DNA of 64,000 nucleotides from Hemibagrus wyckioides (lineage: Eukaryota; Chordata; Actinopteri; Siluriformes; Bagridae): assembly GCF_019097595.1 (NCBI RefSeq), contig NC_080734.1, positions 8,190,392-8,254,391 on the forward strand. The letters run 5' to 3'. Position numbers and translations under genes: made by a program. Of the stretch, positions 43,836 to 56,500 are shown piece after piece. The notes beneath the pieces were generated by a model. That model worked only from the letters and a program-made list of their open reading frames with translations. It ran no database searches and was not told the DNA's origin. Every line of letters begins with the position of its first letter. Position 1 is the first letter of the stretch.

Positions 43836-45809
43836 TAGATGTATTTTTTTAAAGGAAATGCTTAAACAGCATTAAGCATGTTGTTCATGAGACAATGTCA
43901 GTGTCCTAGTCAGTATAGATGTAGGTTTCATCTGTAACAGGAAGGACTCTGGACTAGTGAGGAACTTTAGTAAATAGAGGGTTGTTGTTGTAAAATGGTG
44001 CCACAGTCTTCTAACTAACCTGTAAAACTCTTTCAGGATTATTCCAATATGAACACATCGATTATACTCGAAAACTTTATATCAATAACTGAGATTCTGA
44101 CATGATTATACAATACTTTAAAAGCCAACTATTCATTTATTTATTGCTATAATAAAGCAGTTTACTTGAGGACTAAAAGGCAAATGCGCTAATAAAAGCA
44201 TGACGATATCTGGATGCAATTTCTTTCCTGAACCAAAAATCTCATTCGTTCTCTTCAGGTCTGAAAGGTTTGGATGCGATTGAATATCCTACCAAAGCAG
44301 TTTATTTAAAACAATAAATTCCAGCTTGATTTTTATTCTTGTTCATCATGGTGGTGGTGATGACTCCATTGCAGAATATTTACATTGCTGTGCTTTTAGA
44401 AAAGGCAATGGTTTCACTGTATAAGGAGAGCATACAGAACAAACAAATAATTATTGATGAGAATTATTATCCATGTAAATGGAGCAAAACAAATGATCTC
44501 AGAGTTTCATGGTTCAGAATGCATGTTTGGGTATTTCCATTTTAATTAGGATTTGGCTAATGGACTGGAGAACAGCTGTAACTCTTACTCCATCCCAGTT
44601 CCTTGTGGATTGTGAGATTAAGAGTATTTTCCACAAGGAGATTAATGAAATATCACTTAATGATCTTTAATATCACTATTTGCTCAGTCGATTTCCCCCT
44701 TATTTGGCGTCAGATCAAAATGTTATTCATCGGCATAGCCTGTAGGATAGCTCTCATTTAACTCAGACAAAAAAAAAACAGACATGGCCTTGCCCCTGCC
44801 TGTAATGGGGTTTGTGTTTCTTGCGTGGTTAACCCCAGTCATCATGGAAAGTCAGGAAAACATTGTCTGGGGCTATAATCCTGGGGATATTCAGGAAAAG
44901 ATATGTTATTCTACTAAAATGCAGCATTACAAATAATTCCCTAGCTAGATGGACATCATCCAAAGTGACGATCAAGGTTAGGTGACACAACTGCACTGAT
45001 AATAGTTTGTATTACATTCAACCTACCAGCTGTAGCATGATACACTTATGTACCAATAACTGAAATAAAACTATAACTGTTTCTGCTTTACCTTGCAGGC
45101 AGATTAAATGTCATCTTTAACCATTGCATCATGAACATAATGAGTTTTGCCTCAGAGGTGAAATCAAAGCAAGACAATGTGATCATTCTTAACAGGTCCA
45201 GGCATTGTCTCCACTTTAGCGCTCAGAAACCTCAGAGAGAAGAAGGATTCACATTTCAGAGAGCTTTGACCTCCACCCTAGTTGTCAGATCATTATTAGA
45301 CAGAAGAATGACAGACTAGACTTCCCTAACCATGCTAAATAGTAATAATTAACCACTGCCCATCCTTGGATCCTGTAAATTGACATTATAATTTTCTTTT
45401 CTAAAATAACTTTTACATAAAAACCTCTTCACAAGAAAGGAAACAAAAGGATGCAGCAGACAACCTTAATTGTTGTTGTAAGTACAACAAGGCATTCAAA
45501 TTTATCCAGAACATTTTTCAGACATAACGTACAAACTTAATCTGTACACATGTATTAAAAGGCATACATGGGGTGACAATAATCAGGCCCTGCTTCAATT
45601 CAGTGCCATAAACATGAGGTTTCAATACATTTTATTGTGCATCGCATTGATCTTTACACATAAAGATCAAAGTTTGTTTGTTTCTAAATGCTAACAGATC
45701 TGCGCTTTTTTTTTTATTTTTTATAAATAATATAATCCTAGTTAACACAAGAATGTAGCAGACCTAGAGATGAAAATATTTTCATATGATATGCTTACTC
45801 CCAGGGGGG

Positions 45810-46830
45810 ATTAGTGGTTTGCACATTTGCCTCCGGGGTTCGGGGTTCAATTCCAGACACTTCTATGTGCAATGATTCCCTGTGCTTCAGTGGCTTCCTC
45901 TGGGTAATTCAGTTTCCTCCACCAGTCAGAAGACATGTTGTAGGCTGATTGTTACATATAATGTTATCTAGGGGAGAGAAGATTAAAACATTTAGGAAGT
46001 ACTAGGTTGCGTTTGTGGCTGGTAACGACAAAACCAAAGTTGCTAGTGTGGAAAAAAGAAAAAGGAAGAAGTTGTCATCCATGGAGAATAAAGAAAGACC
46101 AAGGTATAAGGGATGTGAGTGGCACTAAGTAAAAGAAAGGAACAAAACAAAACTCCAATCTAGCTCACTTATTAACCCTCTAACCTATCTAAGCAAACAA
46201 AAAGAAAATCTTTGTACCTAACTACTGTAACTCACCAGAACAAAACCTACAGGAGGTGGCGCTCACTCCTAAACTAGTGTGTCTAATAAAGAGAACTGCT
46301 TTACGTGTGCACAATATATGTCACGTGACATCTGCCAGTCTGCTTTTCCCAGGCAATCAATGAGACGGATCACCATCAGGAAAATAACAAAATTTAAGGA
46401 ATCAATGGGAGGGACAGATGGTGATGGGTCAAATGGAAATGGAATAGAACAAATGTAACTTAATACAAACGTAAAAGTTTAGTGTGAACAACAAAATGAT
46501 CATGAAAGAACGGTGTTAACCAAAACTAAAACGAACAGCTAGTCGAGACAAGCTCCACACTATTGGCCACCAGTGTCACAACCTCACAGAGTTTGATGAA
46601 CTTTGCAGACCAACTGCAAACATGGGGAGAGCCTTAGAAAAGACAGAGTGCAAAAAATAAAAAACGCAGACATACCCACAAGGACGTAACAGCATCTCTA
46701 AACTGTGTGATTTTGCCCCGTGACACCCCATCCAAGGTGTTTTCTACCTTGTGTCCCAATTCCCTTAGGATAGACTCTAGGTTTCCCACAAACCTGTGTA
46801 GGATAAGTGCTACAGAAACTGGATGGATGG
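45810..46830 (+). repeat. tRNA-derived SINE, family B, interrupted by an LTR-like insert
   Basis: The first part (45810-45949) has TTAGTGGTTTGCACATTTGC, CGGGGTTCAATTCCAG (B box) and AAGACATGTTGTAGGCTGAT. The second part (46692-46830) resumes at GCATCTCTAAACTGTGTGAT and ends GTGTAGGATAAGTGCTACAG with a (GGAT)n tail. Together they rebuild one family B copy as seen at 6758-7065. Confidence 0.75.
45950..46691. mobile_element. 742-bp insert inside the SINE, probable solo LTR
   Basis: It begins TGTTAC and ends GTAACA, giving a 6-bp inverted terminus of TG...CA form. It has internal AATAAA motifs and no reading frame. A clean target duplication is not visible, so the LTR call is less secure than for 20812-21212. 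Confidence 0.5.
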
Positions 46831-47541
46831 ATGGGATGCTTCCTCTGAGGGTGGCTGAATTCCAGACGTATTAATCATTTCCTTGTGCCAGACATGTTCT
46901 GTGGTCTTGACTCCTACAGTAGTCTGGGTGGTCCTGTAATAACTGGTAGTTTTGCAAGAACTATCTTAATACATAGATTGAATAAATACAGCAAAAACAG
47001 GTTTTGCTAACTAAATTAGTCATAAAACAAAATTAAGGTTTCTTGAGAAAAATTGGGCCTTTAGAATTTCATGCAAAGGTAGCACTCAGAAAAAAGAAAA
47101 TCCTCAAGCGATCTTTGGGTTTACTTGTAGAGTTTACTTAACCCTTTTCTGACACAGTAGGTTCAACGTTGAATTTTTTCTCCTGAAGGACAATCTGAAA
47201 AAAACTCTTTTTTGTATTTTTAAATAGTGCAGCTTAAGAAGCTTTTATTCTCATTTCAACCATATTCAGCTGCACACAGTAAAATGAAACAACCTTCCTT
47301 CAGGATCACGGTGCTACATAAACCACAGAGCTACCAGAGACAAAACAGAACTAAATACATTAAACAATACTACATAAAGTGCACGTGTGCAATCAGTGTA
47401 AGACCAGTACACAGTTCAGTAGACAGTAAAGTGCAACAGAAAAATACTATGGATATGAACGAGCTAAAAAGGACATTTAGCAGCAGAGAAGATGTAGGTG
47501 GTCCATACAGATTGTTTTTGTAATTGTAGCACCAGTCTAAA

Positions 47542-47745
47542 ATGTTGTTGTTGTCCTTCAGCTGCTCCCTTTTCAGATCATCTGATCCGCATATATTTGA
47601 TTTGGCACAGGTTTTACGCCGGATACCCTTCCTGGCGCAATCCTGCCATTTAATCCGGGCTTGGTACCGGCACAGAGAGTTAACCACTCAGTCGCTGGGT
47701 TGGTTCCCTGCCTGGGAATCTGGCTGCGGTACTGCAGTGCGAGTG
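47542..47745 (-). repeat. Short LINE-derived element (5' UTR joined to 3' tail, reverse)
   Basis: On the minus strand it reads GGTACCAAGCCCGGATTAAA, GGAAGGGTATCCGGCGTAAA, ATATATGCGGATCAGATGAT and AAAAGGGAGCAGCTGAAGGA, ending in (CAA)n. The first half matches the 5' part of the element at 35447, and the last bases match a LINE 3' terminus. It therefore looks like a still shorter deletion derivative of the same family. Confidence 0.6.
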
Positions 47746-49976
47746 CAAAGGCGTACAAATGAGTTTAAGCATGAGTATGAGTAGTGTGTGTGTGTGGGAG
47801 CTGGGATGTTGGTGTCAGAAAAAGTTGGTCTCTGTCCGAGTGAACCCATACACCCCCCCCAAAGAAGGGTTTTCCTTTCAGACAAGATTTAATGTAGAAC
47901 CCATTTTCTACAAAGCTTGAACAGTAAACTATTCATGAGGAGGCCTTTTTTGACATATTGTGAAAAATTGCGAGTAGAATAAAACTCATTAAGTCCAATA
48001 TACTTGCCTTGTAAACACCCAACAAATATTAGCTAGATTTATTATACAATGATACTGTCCACAGCTCCTTTAAAAAAACAAACCCTGAGCTTTGAGTGAC
48101 TTATTGTTCCTTTAAATCCAGTTGAGCAAACAGTTATTATAGAAGTTGCATGTTGATGCAATAATAAACACTAGAAATAGTCTACTCTTCTTTGTAAGAT
48201 AAATATATAGTTTATAGTTTAATAGTTTCCCTCCTTTTCTGCACTTGTACTGTGAAGTCACTGTATCATTTTATGGATTAATTTAATCTGAATTTACCAT
48301 GCTATTAGCCAACCTTGCATCACTATTTTATGATCCTTGAAATAGTCATAGCTTCAAATTACTCACTGGGGAAATAATGAACTGCTGTTATGAGTTATTT
48401 AGCTGGCAGGCTAATATACTGAATGTCTGGAATATTTGCTGTAAACCTATATATTCCTTATAGAACAGAATAATTGAGTCCTGGGGGGACCAAAGCAGAT
48501 TTATGTGCATGTAAAAGCCATGATGCTTTAAATCAGCATGCTTAAACAGTTGATGATAGTCAAGCGTGTTAGCCTGGTGTTTCAACACACATACATTCAT
48601 TTCATGGACAGAAATACTATACAGAAAAATAATAAGTATTTTTTACTTGTGAAACAAACAATTTGGTATAAATACTTTGTAATTAAAGCACTTCTAGGTA
48701 TCATGGATCAATAAAAAAACAATCAGATGTCACATTACAAGCAGATGTCTTCACAGATAAATCTAGCATCTTCATTCATTTATACGGAACCAATAAATGT
48801 GATAAGATTATAGATAATATGATAAGATTTTTATATAATATCTATGAAGTAAAAAGTGGGCTTGTACTCACTTGACTTTTGGTTAGTGTTCAAAAGCTTT
48901 TTCTCTTTACTAATCACACAAGGGTAAAATGGTCAAGGACTAAAGCAGAGAGTCCAAGCTTCCATGTTAGCACTGACCAGCCGTTTATACAGCGAACACT
49001 AACTTTTCAGGAGATTTATAGGTCCAGTTAAAAGTTAGGATGTCGGCTTGAAGTGTTTGCTCTATTAGGTTTTACAAACCTGACACATCCAACTGATATC
49101 ACACAAATTCAAAGGAACAGTGAACCCAGTGCTGACATGGAGCAGGAGCTGCGAATCTGTGTGATATCGTGTGCATGAACGTTTGCTTTAAGCCTATGTA
49201 ACCTAAAAGCAGAGGCATGTCTTTAATTTTCTAAACAGGCCTCATCAGTGATGTTCAAGTTACCCCTTTGGCCCACTTGGTGTAAGAGGTTCTCAGGTTA
49301 CCCTACTGTCAGGTCAACACTATCTATATTCTACCATCTAGTGTATAAATAGAGAAGGGTAGCATGGTTATGTGTCAAATGAACAACTAATGGTCTTTTA
49401 CTCACCGGAAATATAAGCTTATGCAAATGACCTCACACTCACATAAACTCAGGTAGAGTGGATATAAAAATTCTACACACTACTTACAGCTTAAGAACAT
49501 GCAATTTTAACAGGGGTGTGTAGACTTGTTATATCCACCATTCTCATTTTGGGAACAAGAAGGTTGACTTATTGCCTATAATGAAAGCTTTGTTAAAAAC
49601 CACAAGACTCTTGAGTCCCAGTAAATGAACTTTGGCTAGAAAGTAACTGAGACTGTTTTGTGGCTTCTTGTTAAGGTTATCAGTTGTTGCTGGATGTGGG
49701 TGTTTGTAACCAGCTAACTAAGCTGCAGGTTCAGTGCCAAATTCAATTTTGAAGTCAAGAAAGTATCCAGACTCAAGAAAGTATCCAGAAGAGTCTCGCT
49801 GTGACTGGTCATTCAAGATACTACAAATAGGTGGTGTTTGTCTGATCTCTTAAAAAACATCTGAACATCATAAAACATTTGTTAATTAAAAAATTAATTG
49901 TGCTATATGTCCTCACAACATACAGGTACACTCATTGTATCCTTAGTCTGTGACACTGAGAACAAGTACTGATGTA
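47746..49976. other. Intergenic stretch, no gene recognised
   Basis: AT-rich sequence with no coding pattern. No repeat recognised. Confidence 0.45.
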
Positions 49977-50501
49977 CAGTGGAACCTTAACATACGAATA
50001 ACTTCCATTATGAATTTTCGCCTTAAGTTGAAATTGAAATTTTGCAAGAAATTTGCATCGGCATACAAAGTATTTTCAGCATGCGAACGAACCGACAACC
50101 GGCAAAAACTTTTGTCAGTGGAAAGCAAAGCAAAGCCAACCGAAGCGAGTTTACAAATTTTACAGTTTTTTTTTTCACTCAGTAAAAGCTGTTTCAGTAG
50201 AATTTTTCGCAGATTTTTTTGACAGATTGGTGGCGTGGGTGGTCTTTTTCATTTTTAGCCCAAGCATGGTGGCATGACTTCCTGTGAGAAGCTTTGACAT
50301 GGAATGCTCGGTTTGGGTCAATTCTTTGTAAGCATCCATACAGTTTACATACGCTTCGTATTGGTAATATTGGTCATATTTTTGGGTGGCTGGAACGGAT
50401 TATCTGCATTTACATTATTTCTTATGGGAAAAGTCGTTTCGCAATACAAACTTAAGAACTCGCCTGCACAGCAAAATAAATTTGTATGCTGAGGTTCCAC
50501 T
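49977..50501 (+). mobile_element. MITE with CAGTGGAACC termini, copy 3 (best ends)
   Basis: The left end, TA then CAGTGGAACCTTAACATACG, is inverted at the right end as TTTGTATGCTGAGGTTCCACT. Interior landmarks are shared with copies 1 and 2: TTGAAATTTTGCAAGAAAT, CAGATTGGTGGCGTGGGTGG, TTTTTAGCCCAAGC, ACATACGCTTCGTATTGG and TTATTTCTTATGGGAAAA. There is no coding capacity. Confidence 0.8.
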
Positions 50502-50504
50502 CTT

Positions 50505-50582
50505 CAGTGATAGAGACTTCAAAGAGCTTTTGTACATCACTCTGGATAAGGCTGACTGCCAGATGTAAATGTAAATGTAAAT
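50505..50582 (+). repeat. SINE 3' end fragment with (GTAAAT)n tail
   Basis: TACATCACTCTGGATAAGGC, TGACTGCCAGATGTAAATG and TAAATGTAAAT directly abut the MITE copy 3. Confidence 0.55.
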
Positions 50583-53500
50583 ATTTGTTAAATGTATATA
50601 AGTCGCTGTGCCATGATTTAAGTTTCTCTTGTACTGCCGGTTTGCTGAGGTGAAATAAAACATCTGTTTTCAGAAACTAAGCATTTTATTCTTTGTAGAT
50701 GCCAAGCAGTTGAGAGTGAGAGGTGGAACAGCCTGGAACCCATATGGAGGCATGGCATTTTCCTGGGCATGATTACATATTTCCCATTTTGGTTAGACAA
50801 AGATCTTTGACTTTTTCATTTTTGGTCATTTTTTTTTAAAGATTAATATAACAAAATCAAACATAATAAACATTACCTAAATAAACAGAACATGAAATTA
50901 TATCCAGCAGGCTCTGGCAGGAATATAAAAAACTGGAATATTGTTGAGTCAGAATTACATGCAGACCCCCTCACCAACCCCCCACGCCCCCCCCATGGTT
51001 CTTGTCAACAGATTTTTGCCTACTTCCTTTCTGCAATCGTCCTTCTCAATGAAACCCAAAAGAGTTGCCAGATTCAGGGGATTTCCTTTAGATGGCGCCT
51101 ACGGTGAACATCTGAGCTCCACATGAGGGTCTCTCAACTGAGCCACATCTATCAGACTTTTAATGCAGATGTGCTGAAAAGTGATAGATGCCGTATTAGC
51201 GTACCCTTTAAACAAGGCTCAAAGTGCTTTGGCTTTGTGAATGTTTACATATCGCATGTTGTTGTATAGATTTATTAATGGATGCCTGGAACCCCAAAGT
51301 GTTTTATGAGTCAGACACTTTAAGACACTTACAGCAAGAATGTAAACAGTGTTTCTTGGTCAAAGTCTAACCAGGAGGTCCAGACGTCCTGTCAAGGAGG
51401 AATCGTAGAGAATTTCAGTGGAAAGAGGTGACTAATGAGACTGATGCTCCTCCTCTTTTCTTTTTCCTAGATTGCAAGCCAGCTGGGTGCAGCCAGACAA
51501 TCCTCATCTTTTAAATACTTAGCTATAATGCTGTTGCTGGCAACACAAATAGTTCAGAGGAGATGAAATAGATCAAAATAGATCAGTGGAGATGAAGATG
51601 GAGGCAGTCACGGGAGATGAACTCGCCTGAACTCTGGGTCATGAAGAGGGAGGGATTAAAGTAAGAGCTCCTCATGTTAATAACATCAGGGAACTTCTGG
51701 ACCTTTTGTCAAAATCAGTTCTCATATCTCCAGTCTGTGGAAGCATGTCGTGCCGTGGCTTAATAGTGTTTAATTGGTTTATATCTGCAGGGAGAAGAGC
51801 GCAAGTGAGTGATGTAAATAGTTTAGTAAGGTACTGCTGAAACTTGCCTGATGTTATGCCTGAGATCTGGAGGCTTCTGAGGCAGGGTCATGTTTCCCAG
51901 ATGCAGCGTGAGCCTGCAGATTGAGCAGACCAAACAGAGGTGACTCATTGCGGTCTTGTTGCTTCCTTTGTACAGCAGAAAGCACCAATTTTAGACACGC
52001 ACATAACCGTGGCTGAGGATTTTCTGAAATTGCTTTAATGTTCTCCATCAGTTTTCTGTTCATCCGGACACCATTCTTTGCCCCCTACCCTGAAAACAGC
52101 TCATGAGTCATCAGTAGGTTATTAAGCCTTTCACTGAGCTGAGAACCTTCCTGTTTACTCCAGATCCTGCCCTAGTTTCAATATCTTCACACACGCTGAT
52201 CATTTCCTGCACCTGTGTGTATTTTTCCCCACACCTGTTCATTGTCTCAGTCTTGGTCTATATATATTCTATTGTATCTAGTGTTTCTTTGCTCAGACTT
52301 TAGTTTCATGGAAAGATCGCATTAAAGACACCTCCATCCACCTGCTTTACTCCTGTTTTTTGGGAAGACAAACATTTGTACATTGAACACAGCACCCTCC
52401 ATAAACAGAACCCAAAACAGACCCAAGTGCCACAGTTTGACGTAATTCTTAGTATGTATATTTTAAAATGGTTTTTTTTCTTCAGAAATTTGGAGAAGGT
52501 GCATATAATTATGAAAGTGGTATAGTCCAGGATAAGATGGTACAGTACATCTACCCTTTTGCAGTTTGTGTGACGCCAACATGACTCCCATAGCAGGAGA
52601 AAAGAAAATGTCAGGAGCTATTGCTTGCTAGCTCATACATTGAAAGTTAGCAACCAACCACTAGCTACCTTAGCTTACCTTAGCTACAAGCTAGATATTT
52701 TAGAAAAAGATACCAATATCTGGTTGAGTTGATCAGATGTCTGATCTCCAGATCTCTAAACTGAGGTTTGACCTTATAAATGAGCATTTTTTTAAACATT
52801 TGTTAACTGCAAATAAGATGACGTGGATGCCAAATATGAAGACATCTATTGTTTTTTTCTTTTTCTTTGAAAGACAGGGGAGGGGCGTGGTTGGTCAGTG
52901 GGGTTGAGAGTGGACTGACCCCTCTAGTCCATTTATACTAGTCACCCCTACCATGATTGAAGTTTCTCTAGAATTTCCAGCTTGCTTTAACTCCATTTAT
53001 TTCTCCATTTTTCTCTGTCGTTGGTGGAATTTCCATTTAACTGCTGCCCCAGCTTGTGAATTATAGAACTTAATATTGTGCATGGCATATACAACATATG
53101 TGTTGGATTGTACTGCTGACCTGTTGAGTATATTCCGACATGTACAGTTTAATGATAAGGCTGATGTTTCTTCTCGATAAAGAGTAAAGTGAGCTGGAGC
53201 TGGAGATCAGAGACGTTAACTGAGCTCATGTCTCTGGCCTGGCTATGAGATAACATCATTAAAAGCTTTCACACTCATTTGCACAGAAGTTTTGCAGTAC
53301 ACTGGTTACCCAATACAACGTCATCTAAATGTGTGCTTCTATTCTGTTCTTAATGCTTTCGATGAAAACCAGTCCATATGCTGACGTAATGTACCTCTTT
53401 GTAATCTGACCACTGATTTATAGTCGACATTTTTAAGTAAAAAGACAATGTGATAATATGTCGTATGGAAAATGTGCTTGCCCAGACCGCTTGATCATTG

Positions 53501-56500
53501 TTAGCACCTGTCTCAGTTTTTATTTTAGTGCAGAACCATAAAATATTGCTACTTGTTTCCAAATTTTTCCTAACTTTCTGGTTGCCTGTGATGGTGTTGG
53601 ACATTGATTATTTGGCAAAAGATCAAATAAGACTTAGGTTATGTCCAAATGTATTGAAAAGTATTGAAATCATAGCAATGGTTTCATTACTATGGCATGT
53701 AAAAATGTTATTTGTCCTCTGGTGATACCCAGAATTTTAAAGCCATAGTAAAGAGTATCCTCTTTCAAGGCAAAACTGCATTTTATCAGCCCAGGCAAAG
53801 GTGATAGAATCCCTTTCTTCACAAAAGAACAGTTTTATATGTTTTTCTAGTGACTGTTATATAAGGATCCTTGGGGTTTACCACATTTTATCTTCATGCA
53901 TTTTTCTTGAGAACAGGAAAATCCCCAGTGAAATGTAAGCAGTTGTAATTTATTTTAATCTCCAGTAGTAGCTCATTGGTTAAGGTTCTGAGGAAGGTTG
54001 GCTGTTTCAGCAAGGCCCTTAACCCTCAACAGTTTGATTTACTGAATGAGATTGTGTGGACTCCACTCTAACTTGTAAACTTTAAATAAAAGAATCAGTA
54101 TAAATATATAACGTAAGCATTGACTTCATTGCTTGGTTTTATTTAGTGTCTCAATCCTCTGAAGTATCTGGATAAGTTAAGCCATAAGAAACCATCTTAT
54201 CATCATGTCCTCTCTCATTCTCTACCACAGCTCCTAATATCTGCATGCACCATATCACCATTTTTTCTTACGCAGTGGTACATGGCTGTTCCTGTAGCTG
54301 GAGGGTTTTTTGAACATTTTCCAACTAAGCTACATAAACAAGGCCTGAGGTCTTATTTTCCACTCATTAAATATAAGAGCCTACAGATGGTACTATTGGA
54401 TAACCTTTGTGACTGGACTTGTACTCGACATGTTCTTGTGATGCCTTAAGGTTCTATGCCACTGAAGATCTGAATTCCATGATGTGGTAAGATTTATTCC
54501 CATGTTTATGACAAGCTTCTCACAAATCAAGATCTGTAAAAGTTCACAAAACTGCTATTCAGTAATATCACAGACTTAAAGAGTGATTCCAATGAAGTTT
54601 TTATACAGATTTTGCAATTGTCTAAATGTAAATTGGTGGTAAAATGTTTGTTCAGGACATTTCAGTGTCAAGTTTAGATCAACATGTCTTCAAATCCTAA
54701 CAAATGGCTAGATAAGTATTAGCTGTTTCTACCACAAAAACATGGAATAAAAGGAACTGGATAGTTTTCCTTTTGACATTTAAATATGTTCAACTTTTTA
54801 TTTTCAATTTAAACATAACAAAGATATAAGATTGTTGGGGAATATTACTACAACCCTGGCAATGCAGAGATTAAAGGCAGCATGCATAACGATTCTATGA
54901 AGATAAACTGGATTAAAATTTTAGACTTTATTAGACATTATCAGAAATCCCAAGAGCTTCTTATCTTTAGCAGCTCTGACAGTAGGGCTGATGTGTTCAT
55001 TCAAATGACCGGTTTATACTCTGCTAGTGCACTTTTCTAAAGCATTAGAATTTAGTAGCTTTTCATTTCCAGGCATGTGTATGTGTAAGACTTTAAAGAA
55101 ATTAATAAGCAGTATTATCTACTTTATACTTATTGATATAATGAAGCTTTCTTTAAAGAGGGTCTGTAAGGAGAGAAAGTGTCAGAAAGTTTTCCTTCAT
55201 GTAGGACTCTTGAGGGTGAAGGACTTTCTGTTTCACAGAAGATGGCAAGGTGTTTTTTGTGGTCTTGTGAACTTTAAGATGGTCAAAGAGAGACTGGTGA
55301 CCAAAGTACTGTGCAGAAGCAGCTATAGTATAAGTTATAACAGGAACTAACTTGTCTCATGGATGGTGGTAGCTCAAAGTTAAGGTGTTTGACCTAGAGA
55401 TCGGAAGGTTGTGAGTTAAAATCCCTGGTCCACCAAGCTGCTGCTGCTGCTTGGCATATAAGAGGAACAAAATTTTGGGATCTGCTGTCATATTTGTTTT
55501 ATTCTTTATTTGGTTGAACTGGCATGTTAGCATCCTGTGTGAGTAAGGTATGAGAAGAATGTCACCATCAGTTCCACTTTACGTGCAATTTATTGAAAGA
55601 ACATTTTTGCGAGGTGCTGTTGAGACAATGTCTGGGGGCTGTCTAGTTTTACCAGTGTCAAAACTCTCCTTCCAGATCTTTCCAGCCACAGTGTCTCAAA
55701 AAGTCTCAAAACAAGGATGAGTGCCACAAGATGATGTAAGAGCTTGTGAGGACTGCAGTAAAATATGAGACCACAGATATCTCATTAAGCTATCTAGGTT
55801 TACCCAACAACTCTTAGTAAATCATTACCAATCACCATCAGATAGTAAAGGCTTGCATTTTGAAGGGATAAAAGGTTCTTTAGATCAAGTCATATCTTTC
55901 AGATCTTATATCTTAGCCAAGACAGAACAAAGCAGGAAAAGAAAAATCATGCAAGTGGAAGGGAAGGAAAAATTTAGATGTCTGGCTGCAGGTGGTCAGT
56001 GGTTATAAAGACATCTCTCTCCTTGACTGCTACTACCTCACTCCTGGCCATGAACATTACAATTCTGTCCAGTAAAATATTTTACACTAGCTTTACCCCA
56101 CCATTCACCCAAATCCTAAGACTCTGTGTGAGAGTTTGGTTCTATGTGCTTTCCAGGCATGGACAGAAGTTTATAAAAGGTTACAGTTAACTCTGGGGTT
56201 TTGTTGAGTTGATATAATCAAGCTATGCTGGAAAACAGTGACTCAAATACTTTCCTGTAAGTTCATTTGGGACTGTGGAAATTTCCTAGCAGAAATGTGG
56301 TAAAGGAAATATGCCCCAAATTTCCTTCTTCACCTGCTGTTAATGTGAAAGCTTTGTTGTGTGCATGTTGAACACAAGGGCTGCCAGGCTCCGACTCCAG
56401 CTCAGGTTTGGACCTGAGGAATTTTTGCCCTCGAGTCTAAGAACTTATGTCAACCTGAGTGGTTAAAACTGCAGAGAGATCTATAATTTGCAAAAAAAAA

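Larger units (their letters stand above)
41730..44850 (+). repeat. Tandem segmental duplication, unit 2
   Basis: Blocks homologous to unit 1: A' at 41738-42150, C' at 43035-43395, B' at 43395-43640, SINE at 43680-43835 and D' at 44420-44830. C' is directly followed by B', whereas in unit 1 B precedes C by several hundred bases, so the order differs. The segment 42160-42930 has no clear partner. Confidence 0.75.

Noticed and set aside
50892..51126. Two overlapping frames near 51 kb as a possible gene
   Set aside because: There is no recognisable domain, the composition is proline-rich with a C-run, and no splice partner or repeat support was found.
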